In this document: one piece after another, positions 51,065 through 62,800 of the stretch
Layout: the number at the start of each line of letters is the position of its first letter
Position numbering within the stretch: the first letter of the stretch is position 1
Source: Bacteroides stercorirosoris
GTDB lineage: Bacteria > Bacteroidota > Bacteroidia > Bacteroidales > Bacteroidaceae
Length of the DNA stretch: 64,000 nt
Direction of reading: 5' to 3'
Assembly (NCBI RefSeq): GCF_900142015.1
Contig: NZ_FQZN01000002.1
Location: 186,001 to 250,000, forward strand
Notes under the pieces: model-generated
Told to the model about the DNA's origin: nothing
The model's input: the letters and a program-made list of their open reading frames with translations, nothing else
The model's database searches: none
Translations under genes and position numbers: made by a program

Positions 51065-52570
51065 ATGAAAAGAAAACACGCCCTTTTATATCTCCTGTTT
51101 TTGATGCTTCCCTGGCAAGCCTTCTCACAGGCAGAAGTTTATCACAATCCCATTCTGGGAGGAGATTATCCCGACCCTACCATCATGCGTGAGGGAGATG
51201 ATTACTACATGACACATTCAGCTTTCGACTACCAGCCGGGACTAACCGTCTTCCACTCGCGTGACCTCGTGCATTGGAAACCCATCAGTCATGCCCTCAA
51301 TACCTATCTCGGTTCTGTTTGGGCACCGGATATTTCCAAATACAAAGACAAATACTATATCTATTTCACCGTAGCCTTCCCTAAAGGACGCAAGAATTAC
51401 GTCACATATGCCTCCTCTCCCTACGGACCTTGGAGCGACCCGGTAGATTTAAAAATCGGTAATATTGATCCTTGCCACGTGGTAGGCGAAGATGGCAGCC
51501 GATGGATGTTTATGAGCGCCGGAAAGAGGGTACGGCTGACAGACGACGGACTCGCCATTGTGCCCGGCACTGAAGAAGTGGTTTATCAGGGATGGCAATA
51601 TCCCGATGATTGGGTGACAGAAGGTTTCTGTCTGGAAGGTCCGAAACTCAAGAGAATAGGAGAATATTATTATTACCTCAACGCAGAGGGGGGAACAGCC
51701 GGTCCGCCTACCAGCCACATGATAACCGTCGCACGGTCTAAATCTATTAACGGTCCGTGGGAGAACTCGCCCTACAACCCTTTGGTGCATACTTATAAAA
51801 ATACGGATCGCTGGTGGTCCAAAGGACACGGCTCATTGATTGATACGCCCGAAGGCAAATGGATGGTAGTTTACCATTCCTATGAAAATGGTTTCTACAA
51901 TCTGGGCAGACAAACATTGATGGAACCGGTAGAGCTGACGAAAGACGGATGGTTCAAGACATACGACAATATTGATATTGAGAAAGCAATTCCCTGTCCT
52001 GTCAAAACCCAGACAAACGATGACCGATATGCCAGACTGGACGAGTTCCGCGTGGGATTGGAGTGGAAATTCTATAAATCCTATGAACCCGAAAGGATAA
52101 CCGTAAAAGACAAAAAGCTGACCTTTAAGGCTAAAGGGACAGACATTCGTACCTCACCTCCCATCCTGTTTGTAGCAGGACAGCATGCTTACGAAGTAGA
52201 AACAAGAATAGAAATAAAAGGTGATGTAACCGCCGGAATAGTGCTTTACTACAATGACCGTTTCTTCATGGGCACGGGTTTCAACAAAGAGAAACGTGTG
52301 CGCTATCGCAAAGGAGAAGAACGTGGCAGTGGAAATCATAAACAACCTGTCACCAGTTTATGGTTGCGCCTACGCAACGATTGCCATATCATCACAGGAG
52401 CATATAGTTATGATGGTGTGACATGGAACAGGGAAACCTGGGGCATGGATATCTCAGGGTATCATCATAACACTCTTTATGAGTTTCAAAGCGTGCTGCC
52501 GGGGTTGTTTGTATGCGGCAACGGGCAGGCAGAGTTCAAAGATTTTAAATTCACCATACTAAACAATTAA
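51065..52570 (+). CDS. GH43-family glycosidase
   Basis: The 501-residue exported enzyme (signal peptide about 1-22) has the GH43 five-bladed propeller with base Asp37 (YPDPTI), pKa modulator Asp135 (NIDPCHV) and acid Glu191 (CLEGPKL). A C-terminal beta-sandwich (about 320-500) follows. It differs in sequence from the GH43 protein at 29275 and likely belongs to another subfamily. Arabinofuranosidase or xylosidase activity is the family norm. The PL10 lyase gene starts 7 bp after its stop, so the two are co-transcribed. Confidence 0.88.
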   Translation: MKRKHALLYLLFLMLPWQAFSQAEVYHNPILGGDYPDPTIMREGDDYYMTHSAFDYQPGLTVFHSRDLVHWKPISHALNTYLGSVWAPDISKYKDKYYIYFTVAFPKGRKNYVTYASSPYGPWSDPVDLKIGNIDPCHVVGEDGSRWMFMSAGKRVRLTDDGLAIVPGTEEVVYQGWQYPDDWVTEGFCLEGPKLKRIGEYYYYLNAEGGTAGPPTSHMITVARSKSINGPWENSPYNPLVHTYKNTDRWWSKGHGSLIDTPEGKWMVVYHSYENGFYNLGRQTLMEPVELTKDGWFKTYDNIDIEKAIPCPVKTQTNDDRYARLDEFRVGLEWKFYKSYEPERITVKDKKLTFKAKGTDIRTSPPILFVAGQHAYEVETRIEIKGDVTAGIVLYYNDRFFMGTGFNKEKRVRYRKGEERGSGNHKQPVTSLWLRLRNDCHIITGAYSYDGVTWNRETWGMDISGYHHNTLYEFQSVLPGLFVCGNGQAEFKDFKFTILNN

Positions 52571-52576
52571 GCAGGT

Positions 52577-54169
52577 ATGAAAAAGAAACTGATATTGAGC
52601 CTGCTGCTTTCCTGTATCCTTTTGCCAGGAACTTACGGGCAGACAAAAAAAGAGCAACAAGTATTGCAAGTTATGAAAACGGCTACCCGATATATGATGG
52701 ATGTAGCCAGTTATAAAGGTGGCTTCGTATGGAGTTATCTTCCCGATATGTCCCGCACATGGGGAGAAATGGAGGCCAAACGAACGATGGCATGGATTCA
52801 GCCTCCCGGCACCCCGGCAGTAGGACATCTCATGCTCGACGCTTACCATGCCACTCATGATGAATATTACTATCAATGCGCCGAAAAGATCGCCAATGCC
52901 CTTATCTGGGGACAACTACCCTGCGGGGGATGGAACTATATGTTCGACTTTGCCGGTGAGAATTCCATCAGACAATGGTATGCCACCATCGGGAAAAGTG
53001 CCTGGCGGTTGGAAGAGTTTCAACATTATTACGGCAATGCGACCTTCGATGATGAAGGTACGATGCAAGCAGCCAAGTTTCTTCTCCGCCTATATGTGGA
53101 GAAGTACGATCCCGCCTATCGGGCACCGTTAGAAAAAACAATCCGTTTTGTACTGGAAAGTCAATATCCGATAGGAGGCTGGCCACAACGCTACCCGTTG
53201 AAATACGACCATCCCTTCCAGGGGAAGCCGGACTATTCCTCTTTCATCACCCTGAATGATGACGTAATCCCCGAAAACATCGACTTCCTGGTGCAATGCT
53301 ATCAAACATTGGGAATGCAAGATCTGAAAGCTCCCATCATGCGTGCCTTGAATTGTGTACTGATTTTGCAACAAGGCGCACCATATGCAGGCTGGGCAGA
53401 CCAATACACAGTAAACGACCTGCAACCGGCACACGCCCGTTCTTATGAACCGAGAAGTATAAATACCGGTACTACCGCCCATATCGTTATGAAGTTGATG
53501 GACTATTACAGACTGACAGGCGAAACCAAATTCCTATCAGGAATTCCCGCCGCCATCCAATTTCTGGAATCCATGAAGTTACCCGAATCGGAAGCAAAAA
53601 AATGGAAGCAGCCGGCACGAGACAATGCCATATTAGTCCCCCGCTTCATCGATCCGGAGAGTGGCAAGCCTCTATACGTGCATCGGAAAGGTTCAAACGT
53701 GACAAACGGGGGATATTATATAGACCAAAACATAGAAAAAACGATCGGGCATTACAGTTCGGCAACCTATATCAATATCAGTTCTTTGAAAGAAGCTTAT
53801 GCCCGGACGATAGCCTTACCCAAGAAAGAAGCAACGAAGAGCTCCCCGTTCGTACAGGACACATGCATCTCTTTGGACAAATTTTACTATCAACCCCGCC
53901 GGTATGGCAGAAAGAGTACATCCGCAGAGATGCTGATGAAATCACTGACCAAAGAGGGTTATTGGTTGTCCCCCATCAAGCAGATTTCAAATATCTACAA
54001 GCCTGCCCCGGAGATGGCGGCAAGTGATGATACCCGGTATATGGAAACAATGGTAGGAGATGAATATGACACATCACCATATACACCGGAGAAAGAAATC
54101 ATGGGAATCTCAACCGGGATCTTCATCGAAAATATGACAACATTGATTCACGCATTACAGAAGGAGTAG
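52577..54169 (+). CDS. pelA: PL10 pectate lyase
   Basis: The 530-residue exported protein (signal peptide about 1-22) matches polysaccharide lyase family 10 in GGWPQRYP, TFDDEGTM and AGWADQY followed by ARSYEPRSIN. PL10 enzymes cleave de-esterified homogalacturonan by beta-elimination with calcium, using an Arg base, and yield 4,5-unsaturated oligogalacturonides. These are what the KdgF-like cupin encoded nearby would take after further trimming. An extra ~100 residues follow the catalytic part. It ends four bases from the convergent HTCS stop without a terminator. Confidence 0.88.
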   Translation: MKKKLILSLLLSCILLPGTYGQTKKEQQVLQVMKTATRYMMDVASYKGGFVWSYLPDMSRTWGEMEAKRTMAWIQPPGTPAVGHLMLDAYHATHDEYYYQCAEKIANALIWGQLPCGGWNYMFDFAGENSIRQWYATIGKSAWRLEEFQHYYGNATFDDEGTMQAAKFLLRLYVEKYDPAYRAPLEKTIRFVLESQYPIGGWPQRYPLKYDHPFQGKPDYSSFITLNDDVIPENIDFLVQCYQTLGMQDLKAPIMRALNCVLILQQGAPYAGWADQYTVNDLQPAHARSYEPRSINTGTTAHIVMKLMDYYRLTGETKFLSGIPAAIQFLESMKLPESEAKKWKQPARDNAILVPRFIDPESGKPLYVHRKGSNVTNGGYYIDQNIEKTIGHYSSATYINISSLKEAYARTIALPKKEATKSSPFVQDTCISLDKFYYQPRRYGRKSTSAEMLMKSLTKEGYWLSPIKQISNIYKPAPEMAASDDTRYMETMVGDEYDTSPYTPEKEIMGISTGIFIENMTTLIHALQKE

Positions 54170-54173
54170 CTAC

Positions 54174-57100
54174 TTACTCCTTCTTCATCACCTTATCTCT
54201 ATACTCAGTCGGCGTCATTCCCATCTTCTGTTTGAAGCACTTGCTGAAATAGCGCGGATCATTGATACCTACCATATAAGCAATCTGCGTCATGGAGTAT
54301 TCACCGGTTTCTATAAACTGGACGGCTCGGTTTATGCGCATCTCCTTGATGAACTCAATGGGGGCCAATCCCGTCAGAGTTTTCAGTTTCTTAAAGAATA
54401 CGGAACGGCTGACAGCCAGTTCCTGCACCAAATCATCCACTACCAAATCACCGTTATCCATATTCTTCTCCATCAAATCCACCAATTTATCCATGAACTT
54501 ACGGTCATTAGGAGACATTTCCGGCCCTTTTTCTTCCACAGTTTCTGCCGTAGAGTCAACGATTGAATTCCCCGTCATCAGGTTATCACGGTATATGCCC
54601 TGCAACTTCTGACGTTGGGTAAGCAGATTCTTTACACGAGCTTTCAGATAAGTGGCACTAAACGGTTTTGTTATATAATCGTCAGCACCATATTCCAAAC
54701 CTTCCAGTTTACTTTCGATGGAGGTCTTGGCCGTCAGCAAAACAATAGGAATGTGACTGGTAGTCATGTCTGCACGCAGTTCACGAGTCATGGCAATGCC
54801 ATCCTTCTCAGGCATCATAACATCACTGATGATGATATCCGGAAGAAATTTCAATGCTTTACTCCAGCCCTGCATACCATCCACAGCTTCTACAACCCTA
54901 TATTCCGATGCAAAGATACTGCGCAGAAACAGGCGGAGTTCCGAATTGTCTTCTACAAGCAACATGGTTCCTTTAGAGTCCGCAGCTTCTTCCTCTTCTT
55001 CCGAAGTACCCTCCCCTTCCGGTTGAACCGGCACTTCATTTGCAATATCAGTCACCTGCTCTATAACTTCCATACCCACAGTAGCATCGTCCTGCAAGAA
55101 TTCTACCGTTTCATCATAATGTTCCTTTCCTCTCTGAAAATCAACTTTAAAGCAACTGCCTTCACCCAGTTTACTGTCAACCGTAATAACCGCTTTGTGC
55201 ATTTCCACCAGTTCCTTCACCAAAGACAAGCCGATACCGGTACTTGACTGGTTGAACAGGTTACGATCCACCAGATTCTCAAAACGGACAAACAATGACT
55301 TTTTCTTATTATCGGCAATGCCTATTCCCTGATCTTCCACACCTACGGAGACCGTTTTCTCATCTTCACGGATAAATACAGTTATCATTTTCCCGTTCGG
55401 AGTGTATTTAAAGGCATTGGAAAGCAGATTGAATACTATCTTTTCAAACTTATCCGCATCCACCCAAAGATACAATTCATCCTTCTCCGTTTCGAACAGG
55501 AAGTCTACCTGATGTTCTTCGGCAACAGACTCGAAGTTCTCCATAATCTTACGGGTGAAAGCGACCACATTAATGCGTTGCACCTGCATCTTCATCTTCC
55601 GGTTCTGTATCTTCCGGAAGTCCAATATCTGATTGATAAGCCTCAGCATACGGTTCGTATTCCGTTCCACAACCTGCAATTGCTCACGGGCATCGTCCGG
55701 AAGTTTCGTATTTTCCAAAACATACTCCACTGGTCCGGAAATCAAAGTCAACGGAGTGCGCAATTCGTGAGATATATCAGTAAAGAAACGAAGTTTCATG
55801 TCTGTCACCTGCTGCTCTACCGAGACTTCATGCTTCAAACGATAAATAGTAAACAGGATGTATACCGCCGCTACTATAATCATAATAAAGAAAAGTATAT
55901 ACAAGAAATATGCGAACGGAGTCTCCCAGAAAGAAGGGAGAATCTCGATATCCAGCGTGCGCATATTTTCAGTCCAAACCCCGTCTCCATTGGTCGAACG
56001 GACTTTAAAGACATAGTGGCCTTTCGGCAGATTGGTATAAGTCGCGGCACGTTGTTTTCCTACAGAGTTCCAATCCTTTTCAAATCCCTCCAGAATATAA
56101 GCATACTGGATTTCGGAAGGTGCGGAATAATCAAGTGCAGCGAACTGTATAGTGAAAATATTCTCTCTGTGCGACAACACCAGTTCCCTCGTGTCATCTA
56201 AAGCCTGTTTCAGCACAGAGCCCTGTCCGGGCAGTATGTCCTTATTGGCAACCAGCAATTTAGAGAAAACAATCGGCGGTATATAATTGCTCTTGCGAAT
56301 GGAATCCGGGTTAAAAGAAAAGATACCTGTGTTAGCCCCGAAAAGGATATTGCCCGATGCTGTGTATTCCGAAGCGGCTTCACTGAAACGCGCCCGGAAA
56401 AAGACTTCTTTATCCGCATAGTTCTCGAACCTTTCTTCAGAAGGAACGAACTTACTTATGCCGTTTTCCGAACTCAACCACAAACTACCGTTCTTGTCCT
56501 CCCGTATAGAAAGTAACACATCTGAAGGAAGACCGTCAGACACCGTATAAGATTTGAACGCAGCATTACCTTCTTTATCCAGAGATATCAGCTTGTTCAG
56601 TCCACCGCCAAAAGTAGCGATGAAAAGTTCTTTCTTCTGAGTCGACACAATCCAATGTACATCATTGTTACTCAGACTGTGTTCATTGTCCGGAATGCGC
56701 AGAAAATGATGAAACTTCACATCCTCGGGATTCTTGAAGTTTTCATCAATCATCAATGCACCGACGGTGGTTCCGATCCAGAGATGCCCCTGATAGTCAC
56801 CCGTAATAAAGCGGGCTTTAGAACAATAGTCTATAGGATAGCCTTTCAGATTATTACGGTGATTCACAAAGATTGCTTTTCCGTCTTGGTTATTGGCCAT
56901 ATAGTTTATGCCACCGGCAAAAGTGGCAATCCAGATACGCCCTTTATTGTCCTCGTAGACACAGTAAACGTTGTCATCGCTCAAGCTGTAAATATCATCT
57001 TCCTGATGCTGGTAACGGATAAGTTTATACTGATAGGCATTCTTGGTCTTTTCCGCTTTCACCAGTCCGTCTCCTTTCGTTGCAATCCAGAGGTTCTGTT

Positions 57101-58631
57101 TGCTGTCCTGCAAAACGAAATACACATTGCCACGCATTGGAGTACCACTTTGCGACACGTTACCGGACTCCGTCAGATAGCCCCGGTTCGCACGATTCTT
57201 GTCATACACCCGCAATTTGCCATCTTTCAAACCTACCCACAAATTCCTGTCCACATCCTCACAAAGAGCACGTACCTCATTGCTCAACGATTCATAATTA
57301 TGGGGTACCGGAGTCATTACCCGGAATTGAGACGGACGGAATGTGATCTTCTCCAGTCCTTTGGAGTGTGTACACATCCATAAATTACCCTGACTGTCGG
57401 AAAAAGCGGTATGGATTTTATTGGAGAAACGCCAGTCGTGTCCCGACAAGCTATTATAGAAGGGACGTAAGCTGTTACTCTCACGGTCAAAGTAAGAGAA
57501 TCCTCCACCATAAGGATGCACCCACAATACTCCGTTGACATCTTCGTGGGCATGGAATGCCGGACGCGAACGGTCGGTACTGGTGGGTTCCACGGCAATT
57601 TCTTCGCGTTTCAGGACTCTCGTACGAGGATTGAAATGCACGATTGAACCCGGAGTATGCTGTTCGAACCAAACTTCAGATGCCCTATCCACATAGACTG
57701 AATAAATAGAACCATTCGGAAAACGGGAAGCCGGAAAGTGTTCCATCTCCTCTGTCTTAAACTTGCAGGAGAAAAAACCATCTTTCGAAGTCGTAAATAT
57801 CATCTCTTCCCCATCTATATCATCGATGGACACAACACGGGAAGAAGCCTGTAAACTTAATAATGAAAATTGTCCGCTCCCCTTCTGATAACGCCATACG
57901 CGCCCGTTGCCCGAACCGAAAAAAATCTCCGAGTCATGCTCCAGACAAGAATAGAAAGCCTGTCCGCCTTTCTTTTCCCGCTCCGTGGTTTCTGAGAAAT
58001 AGAACACCGGCATTTTCTCTCCGGGTGCCAGCATACCTAATCCATTATCGGACAATATCCATTCATTGCCTGAACGATCCTCATAAACATGAAACACGCG
58101 GGTTGCGGCAAATTGTCCCGATTGGGCGGGGAACCATTGTGAAGTCAGACTATAATCTTGTGGATCAGTCGTCACGCGGACAGCCCCTTCTGTTTCCGAC
58201 AACAACCAGACGGTTCCTCCCGGAAGCACTTTTATCTTTGTTATGTTGGCTGCGGAACCACCTTCATTCTCCCCCGGCACACGCTCAAACGTTTCGGTGC
58301 GGGGATCAAAACGATAGGCATGATTGTCATAAGTCTGCAACCAGAGAAAACCCTGTTTATCTTCGGTCATATAGTCCACACGGTTATGGCTCAGTACAAG
58401 ACGATTTTCGAGTCTTGCCTTATACGTTTTGAATGAATATCCGTTGAACTTATTAATGCCATCCCACGTAGCAAGCCACACATTCCCTTTTTGGTCTTGC
58501 AGAATGCTCATTATTGTATTTTGGGAGAGTCCGTCTTCAGACGAATAATGGGTGAAAAAACAATCCGGTTGCGCTTTTACTGACACCGCACATACCAACC
58601 CAACTATTAGATACAAGATTTTTTTCATCAT
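54174..58631 (-). CDS. Hybrid two-component system regulator (HTCS) 1
   Basis: This 1485-residue inner-membrane sensor-regulator has a signal peptide, then about 14 periplasmic propeller repeats (GNVWLATWDG, GRIWIATFAGG) and a Y_Y_Y domain. A membrane helix near residue 910, a histidine kinase with His955 (DISHELRTPL), an ATPase domain and a receiver with Asp1270 (IIISDVMMPEKDG) follow. An AraC-type helix-turn-helix at the end contains MTQIAYMVGIND. HTCS proteins bind released oligosaccharides in the periplasm and activate PUL transcription. An acidic linker (EGTSEEEEEAADS) precedes the receiver. It probably controls adjacent genes. Confidence 0.95.
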   Translation of the reverse strand: MMKKILYLIVGLVCAVSVKAQPDCFFTHYSSEDGLSQNTIMSILQDQKGNVWLATWDGINKFNGYSFKTYKARLENRLVLSHNRVDYMTEDKQGFLWLQTYDNHAYRFDPRTETFERVPGENEGGSAANITKIKVLPGGTVWLLSETEGAVRVTTDPQDYSLTSQWFPAQSGQFAATRVFHVYEDRSGNEWILSDNGLGMLAPGEKMPVFYFSETTEREKKGGQAFYSCLEHDSEIFFGSGNGRVWRYQKGSGQFSLLSLQASSRVVSIDDIDGEEMIFTTSKDGFFSCKFKTEEMEHFPASRFPNGSIYSVYVDRASEVWFEQHTPGSIVHFNPRTRVLKREEIAVEPTSTDRSRPAFHAHEDVNGVLWVHPYGGGFSYFDRESNSLRPFYNSLSGHDWRFSNKIHTAFSDSQGNLWMCTHSKGLEKITFRPSQFRVMTPVPHNYESLSNEVRALCEDVDRNLWVGLKDGKLRVYDKNRANRGYLTESGNVSQSGTPMRGNVYFVLQDSKQNLWIATKGDGLVKAEKTKNAYQYKLIRYQHQEDDIYSLSDDNVYCVYEDNKGRIWIATFAGGINYMANNQDGKAIFVNHRNNLKGYPIDYCSKARFITGDYQGHLWIGTTVGALMIDENFKNPEDVKFHHFLRIPDNEHSLSNNDVHWIVSTQKKELFIATFGGGLNKLISLDKEGNAAFKSYTVSDGLPSDVLLSIREDKNGSLWLSSENGISKFVPSEERFENYADKEVFFRARFSEAASEYTASGNILFGANTGIFSFNPDSIRKSNYIPPIVFSKLLVANKDILPGQGSVLKQALDDTRELVLSHRENIFTIQFAALDYSAPSEIQYAYILEGFEKDWNSVGKQRAATYTNLPKGHYVFKVRSTNGDGVWTENMRTLDIEILPSFWETPFAYFLYILFFIMIIVAAVYILFTIYRLKHEVSVEQQVTDMKLRFFTDISHELRTPLTLISGPVEYVLENTKLPDDAREQLQVVERNTNRMLRLINQILDFRKIQNRKMKMQVQRINVVAFTRKIMENFESVAEEHQVDFLFETEKDELYLWVDADKFEKIVFNLLSNAFKYTPNGKMITVFIREDEKTVSVGVEDQGIGIADNKKKSLFVRFENLVDRNLFNQSSTGIGLSLVKELVEMHKAVITVDSKLGEGSCFKVDFQRGKEHYDETVEFLQDDATVGMEVIEQVTDIANEVPVQPEGEGTSEEEEEAADSKGTMLLVEDNSELRLFLRSIFASEYRVVEAVDGMQGWSKALKFLPDIIISDVMMPEKDGIAMTRELRADMTTSHIPIVLLTAKTSIESKLEGLEYGADDYITKPFSATYLKARVKNLLTQRQKLQGIYRDNLMTGNSIVDSTAETVEEKGPEMSPNDRKFMDKLVDLMEKNMDNGDLVVDDLVQELAVSRSVFFKKLKTLTGLAPIEFIKEMRINRAVQFIETGEYSMTQIAYMVGINDPRYFSKCFKQKMGMTPTEYRDKVMKKE

Positions 58632-58651
58632 AGCACGCCTATTCTATGCGG

Positions 58652-58659
58652 TAAAGATA
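58652..58659 (-). promoter_or_regulatory. Near-consensus -7 element for HTCS 1
   Basis: TAAAGATA (minus strand TATCTTTA) differs at one position from TAnnTTTG and lies 20 bp before the HTCS ATG, back to back with the plus-strand element at 58682. Confidence 0.4.
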
Positions 58660-58681
58660 CGGAATTCATATAAAAATCATG

Positions 58682-58689
58682 TATCTTTG
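58682..58689 (+). promoter_or_regulatory. -7 promoter element for the esterase-HTCS 2 operon
   Basis: TATCTTTG is an exact TAnnTTTG match 24 bp before the ATG at 58714. Confidence 0.65.
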
Positions 58690-58713
58690 TTTGCATTTTA
58701 ACAACCACAAGCT

Positions 58714-59868
58714 ATGAAGCGCATTACAATTATTCTTTTAGTAGTCCTTTCCGGACACCTCTCCTCCATCGCCCAAACAGATACTGTTTCTTATGGCGTC
58801 ATCAAAAACATGCCTGTTTTCTACGAACAGTTGAAACAGCAACTTACTTATCCGATGGCATGGGGAAACTCCCCTGTCCGCAAGTTCGACAAATGGCGTT
58901 CGCAGGCACGTGACGTTTTATTGGAGTGCATGCAGATACTACCTCCTGCTCCTGTCGATTATGATATGACAGTAGTTGCCGCAGAACAACGCAAAGGATA
59001 CGAAGCCCGGAAGATAATGTTCAATGTATCAGAATGGTGCCGGATTCCCGCATACCTGTTAGTGCCGGATGGTAAAGGTCCTTTTCCGGCTGTCGTCATG
59101 CTGCATGACCACGGTGCCCATTTCTCCATTGGTAAAGAGAAAATGGTACGTCCGTTCGAAGTAACCCCCGAGATAAGGACGGATGCCGATAAATGGGCCG
59201 TAGGCTGTTATGACGGACAATATACAGGAGACTATTTTGCCGAACACGGATACGTGGTATTATCCATCGATGCCCTGTTCTGGGGAGAACGTGGCCAGAA
59301 AGAAGGAGTAGACTATGACGGGCAGCAGGCTTTGGCCTCCAACTTCCTGCAAATGGGCAGTTCCTGGGGTGCCTTCATCAACATGGATGATGTGCGAAGC
59401 GCCGAATTCCTGGCGTCACTCCCGTTTGTTGATAAAAACAAAGTAGGTTGTCTCGGCTTCTCAATGGGCGCTTATCGTTCCTGGATGCTTTCAGTAATCA
59501 CCGACTGCATAAAGGCCTCCGCTTCTATCTGCTGGATGAATACCACCGAACACCTGATGACATTGACGAACAATCAGAATAAAGGCGGTTCAGCATTTTC
59601 CATGTTATTGCCCAGCCTGCGCCGCTACCTGGATTACCCGCATACAGCAAGTATCGCGTGCCCCAAGCCTACCCTATTTTTCAATGGTACACGGGATAAA
59701 CTATTTCCTGTTGAGGGAGTAAAAGACGCATATAGTATCATGCAATCCGTGTGGCAGAGTCAGAAAGCTTCCGACCGTCTGGTAACCAAAATATGGGAAG
59801 AGAAGCACTTCTTTAGTAAAGAAATGCAGCGGGAAACACTGGACTTTTTCAATAAGTGGCTAAAATAA
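58714..59868 (+). CDS. Exported alpha/beta-hydrolase esterase (CE19 pectin methylesterase-like)
   Basis: The 384-residue protein (signal peptide about 1-20) is a dienelactone-hydrolase-type alpha/beta-hydrolase with a complete triad: Ser250 (GFSMGAY), Asp328 (GTRDKLF) and His365 (EEKHFFS). Proteins like this are often labelled acetylxylan esterase. In Bacteroides thetaiotaomicron a comparable enzyme in an RG-II locus is a pectin methylesterase that founded family CE19. The pectin context and exported nature support demethylation of galacturonate here; an acetylesterase is the main alternative. It is followed after 21 bp by HTCS 2, an unusual enzyme-regulator operon. Confidence 0.75.
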   Translation: MKRITIILLVVLSGHLSSIAQTDTVSYGVIKNMPVFYEQLKQQLTYPMAWGNSPVRKFDKWRSQARDVLLECMQILPPAPVDYDMTVVAAEQRKGYEARKIMFNVSEWCRIPAYLLVPDGKGPFPAVVMLHDHGAHFSIGKEKMVRPFEVTPEIRTDADKWAVGCYDGQYTGDYFAEHGYVVLSIDALFWGERGQKEGVDYDGQQALASNFLQMGSSWGAFINMDDVRSAEFLASLPFVDKNKVGCLGFSMGAYRSWMLSVITDCIKASASICWMNTTEHLMTLTNNQNKGGSAFSMLLPSLRRYLDYPHTASIACPKPTLFFNGTRDKLFPVEGVKDAYSIMQSVWQSQKASDRLVTKIWEEKHFFSKEMQRETLDFFNKWLK

Positions 59869-59889
59869 CCATTGATCTACAAACTGACC

Positions 59890-62800
59890 ATGAAAAGAAT
59901 CGGAATATCCCTTGTCCTATACATAGTAACCACCCTCTTTTGTTTCGGACAACTGCCGCACACCTTTACCCAATACACTTCGGAAAACGGGCTCTCCCAA
60001 AGCACCATCATGAGCATTCTGCAGGATCATAAAGGGCTCATGTGGTTCGCTACCTGGGATGGCCTCTACAAATTCGATGGATATGCCTTCAAGAACTATA
60101 AAGCCCATCCGGGTGACAGTATCGGATTGAGCAACAATCGTCTGGACAACATTAAGGAAGACAAATACGGATACATTTGGGTGCAAAGTTATAACCACCA
60201 GGTTTATCGCTTCAATCCACGGCTCGAGCAGTTTCAGGCCATCCCTTACAACAACTATCTGTCTCTGGATATGTATGTTCTCCCATGCGGAGATATATGG
60301 ATTGTTACCATCCAAAACGAACTTCTCCATATCACCACTCACCCGGAAACTTATGAATTGAATGTAACGGATTTCTTCAAATCCCATCAGGTTCCCTATT
60401 CGGAAAAGATTAATTCTATCTTTCAGGATAAGCGGGGGAATCAGTGGATTCTTACCGAAAACGGTTTATACAGACTGAACCATAACGGCAGTGAAGAGAA
60501 ATTCTCCTCCTATTTCGTTGCCCCTCCCGAAAATGACAAGCAACCTTTTTATGATGTGCTGGAAAATGACAATACCCTCTATTTCACTTCCAGAAAAGGA
60601 TGCGTATACGAGTACCATCCGGACAACGGGCAGTTTACAAGGCAGGAATTTCCCACATCCTCCTCTATCCGGACTATCCGGCAACTGAAAAAAGATAAAT
60701 TATTTATCGGTACGGATCGTGACGGATTCTTCGTTTACGGACAAAAGGACAAGAGTTACCGTCATTACAGCACCCCTTTTCTTAAAGACAAGCAAATCAG
60801 AACAGCATATATCGACAGCAACGGTGAAGCATGGATACGCCTCAACACTAAAGGAGTTACCCACTTCAATCCTGAAAATGAGCAGTTTGATTACTTCATC
60901 CTGCAAGATAAGTACGGAAAAGATATCGTGGACTCCCGTCCGGAAATGTACGTATACGAAGATAGTAACGGTTCCCTATGGCTGCACCCCTCCGGAGGCG
61001 GTTTTGCCTGGTATGACCGGAAAAACAACCGCATCCGCCCGTTTTACAATCCCGCCCTGCAATCCGGCTGGAGTGCAGACAACAAAGTTACCACTGTCTT
61101 TACTGACAAGCAGGGGAATTTATGGCTCGGTTCATACGGCAACGGACTGGAAAAAATATCCTTCAATACCAATCACTTCCATCTGCTCACGGCTGCCCCG
61201 GACGATCCGGAGTTTCCGGGAAGCAATGTCCGTGCCATTTATCAGGACCGGAACGGATATATCTGGACCGGAAACAAAGATAAGAAAGTACGTATCTACG
61301 ACAAGAACCGTCATTATGTGGGGGTTCTTACAACAAAGGGTACGATTGTTCCCCACAGTACAGATGAAATTGGTAATGCCTACGCCATCATGCAGGACCA
61401 TGAAGGGACAGTGTGGATAGGCACCAAAGGCAACGGACTGTTTGCCGCCAAACCGCAGAATAACCCATTGAACTATCACCTTACCCAGTATACGGCTGAA
61501 ACAAACGATATATACAGTCTGAGCGGCAACGAGATTTACAGCCTGTACGAAGACCACCGGCAACGAATATGGATTGCCACATTTGAGGGCGGCATAAACT
61601 ATCTGGAACGGGGAAACCACCAAGAACCCGTCCGATTCATCAACTACCGGAACCGTCTGAAAAACTATCCCATCAGTCAATGTTACCGTACACGCTTCAT
61701 CACATCCGATACCCAGAAAAATATCTGGATAGGAAGCGCTACGGGATTACTGATGTGTTCAGGCAACTTCAACGAGCCGGAAGAAATAAAATTCCAGCGT
61801 TATTGCCGCATACCCGGAGATACCAATAGCCTCAGCAACAACGATGTGCACAACATTTTCTTCACAAAGAAAGGAGAAATGTATGTCGCCACTTTCGGAG
61901 GCGGACTAAACAAACTGCTTTCACTCGATGGAGACCGGGCACGCTTCCAGGCATATACAATGAGAAACGGACTTCCGTCGGATGTCCTGTTGTCCATTCA
62001 GGAAGATACACACGGCAACTTGTGGTGTGCCACAGAGAAGGAATTATGCAAATTCACTCCCGACACGGACAAGATTATAAACTATCCTTCCAGAACTTTC
62101 CCGCAACGAATCAATTTCAATGAAGGAGTAGCCTTGCGGACAGAATCCGACTATTTGATGTTTAACACGGTGAAAGGAGCGTTTTACTTCTTCCCGGACT
62201 CCATCAATACCAGTACCTATATTCCTCCCATCATTTTCACCCGGCTACAGCAGGCCGAGAAGACAGTACCCCCCGAAGAAGACGGCATACTCACCACTCA
62301 CATTGACGATACCCGACTTCTGACACTACCTCATGACAAGAACGGCTTCAGCATCCAATTTGCAGCCTTGGACATGAAATATCCCGAAAACATCTCCTAC
62401 TCCTACAAGTTGGAAGGCTTCGAGAATAACTGGAATGACATCGGCAACCAGCGAACCGCTACCTACACCAACCTGCCCAAAGGACACTACACCCTGAAAG
62501 TCCGCTCCACAAACAGTGACGGTATATGGGTGGAAAATACGCGTACATTAGAGATAACCGTGCTCCCCTCCTTTTGGGAAACTCCGTGGGCATATTCGCT
62601 TTATGTACTATTCATCTTATTAGTCATTTTCACAGCAACTTATATCCTCTTCACCATCTTCCGGCTCAAACATAAAGTGTTCGTGGAGCAGGAGATATCC
62701 GATATCAAATTACGCTTCTTCACGAATATATCGCATGAGCTACGTACTCCGTTGACGCTGATTGCCGGCCCGATAGAGCAAGTACTGCAACACGGCAAAC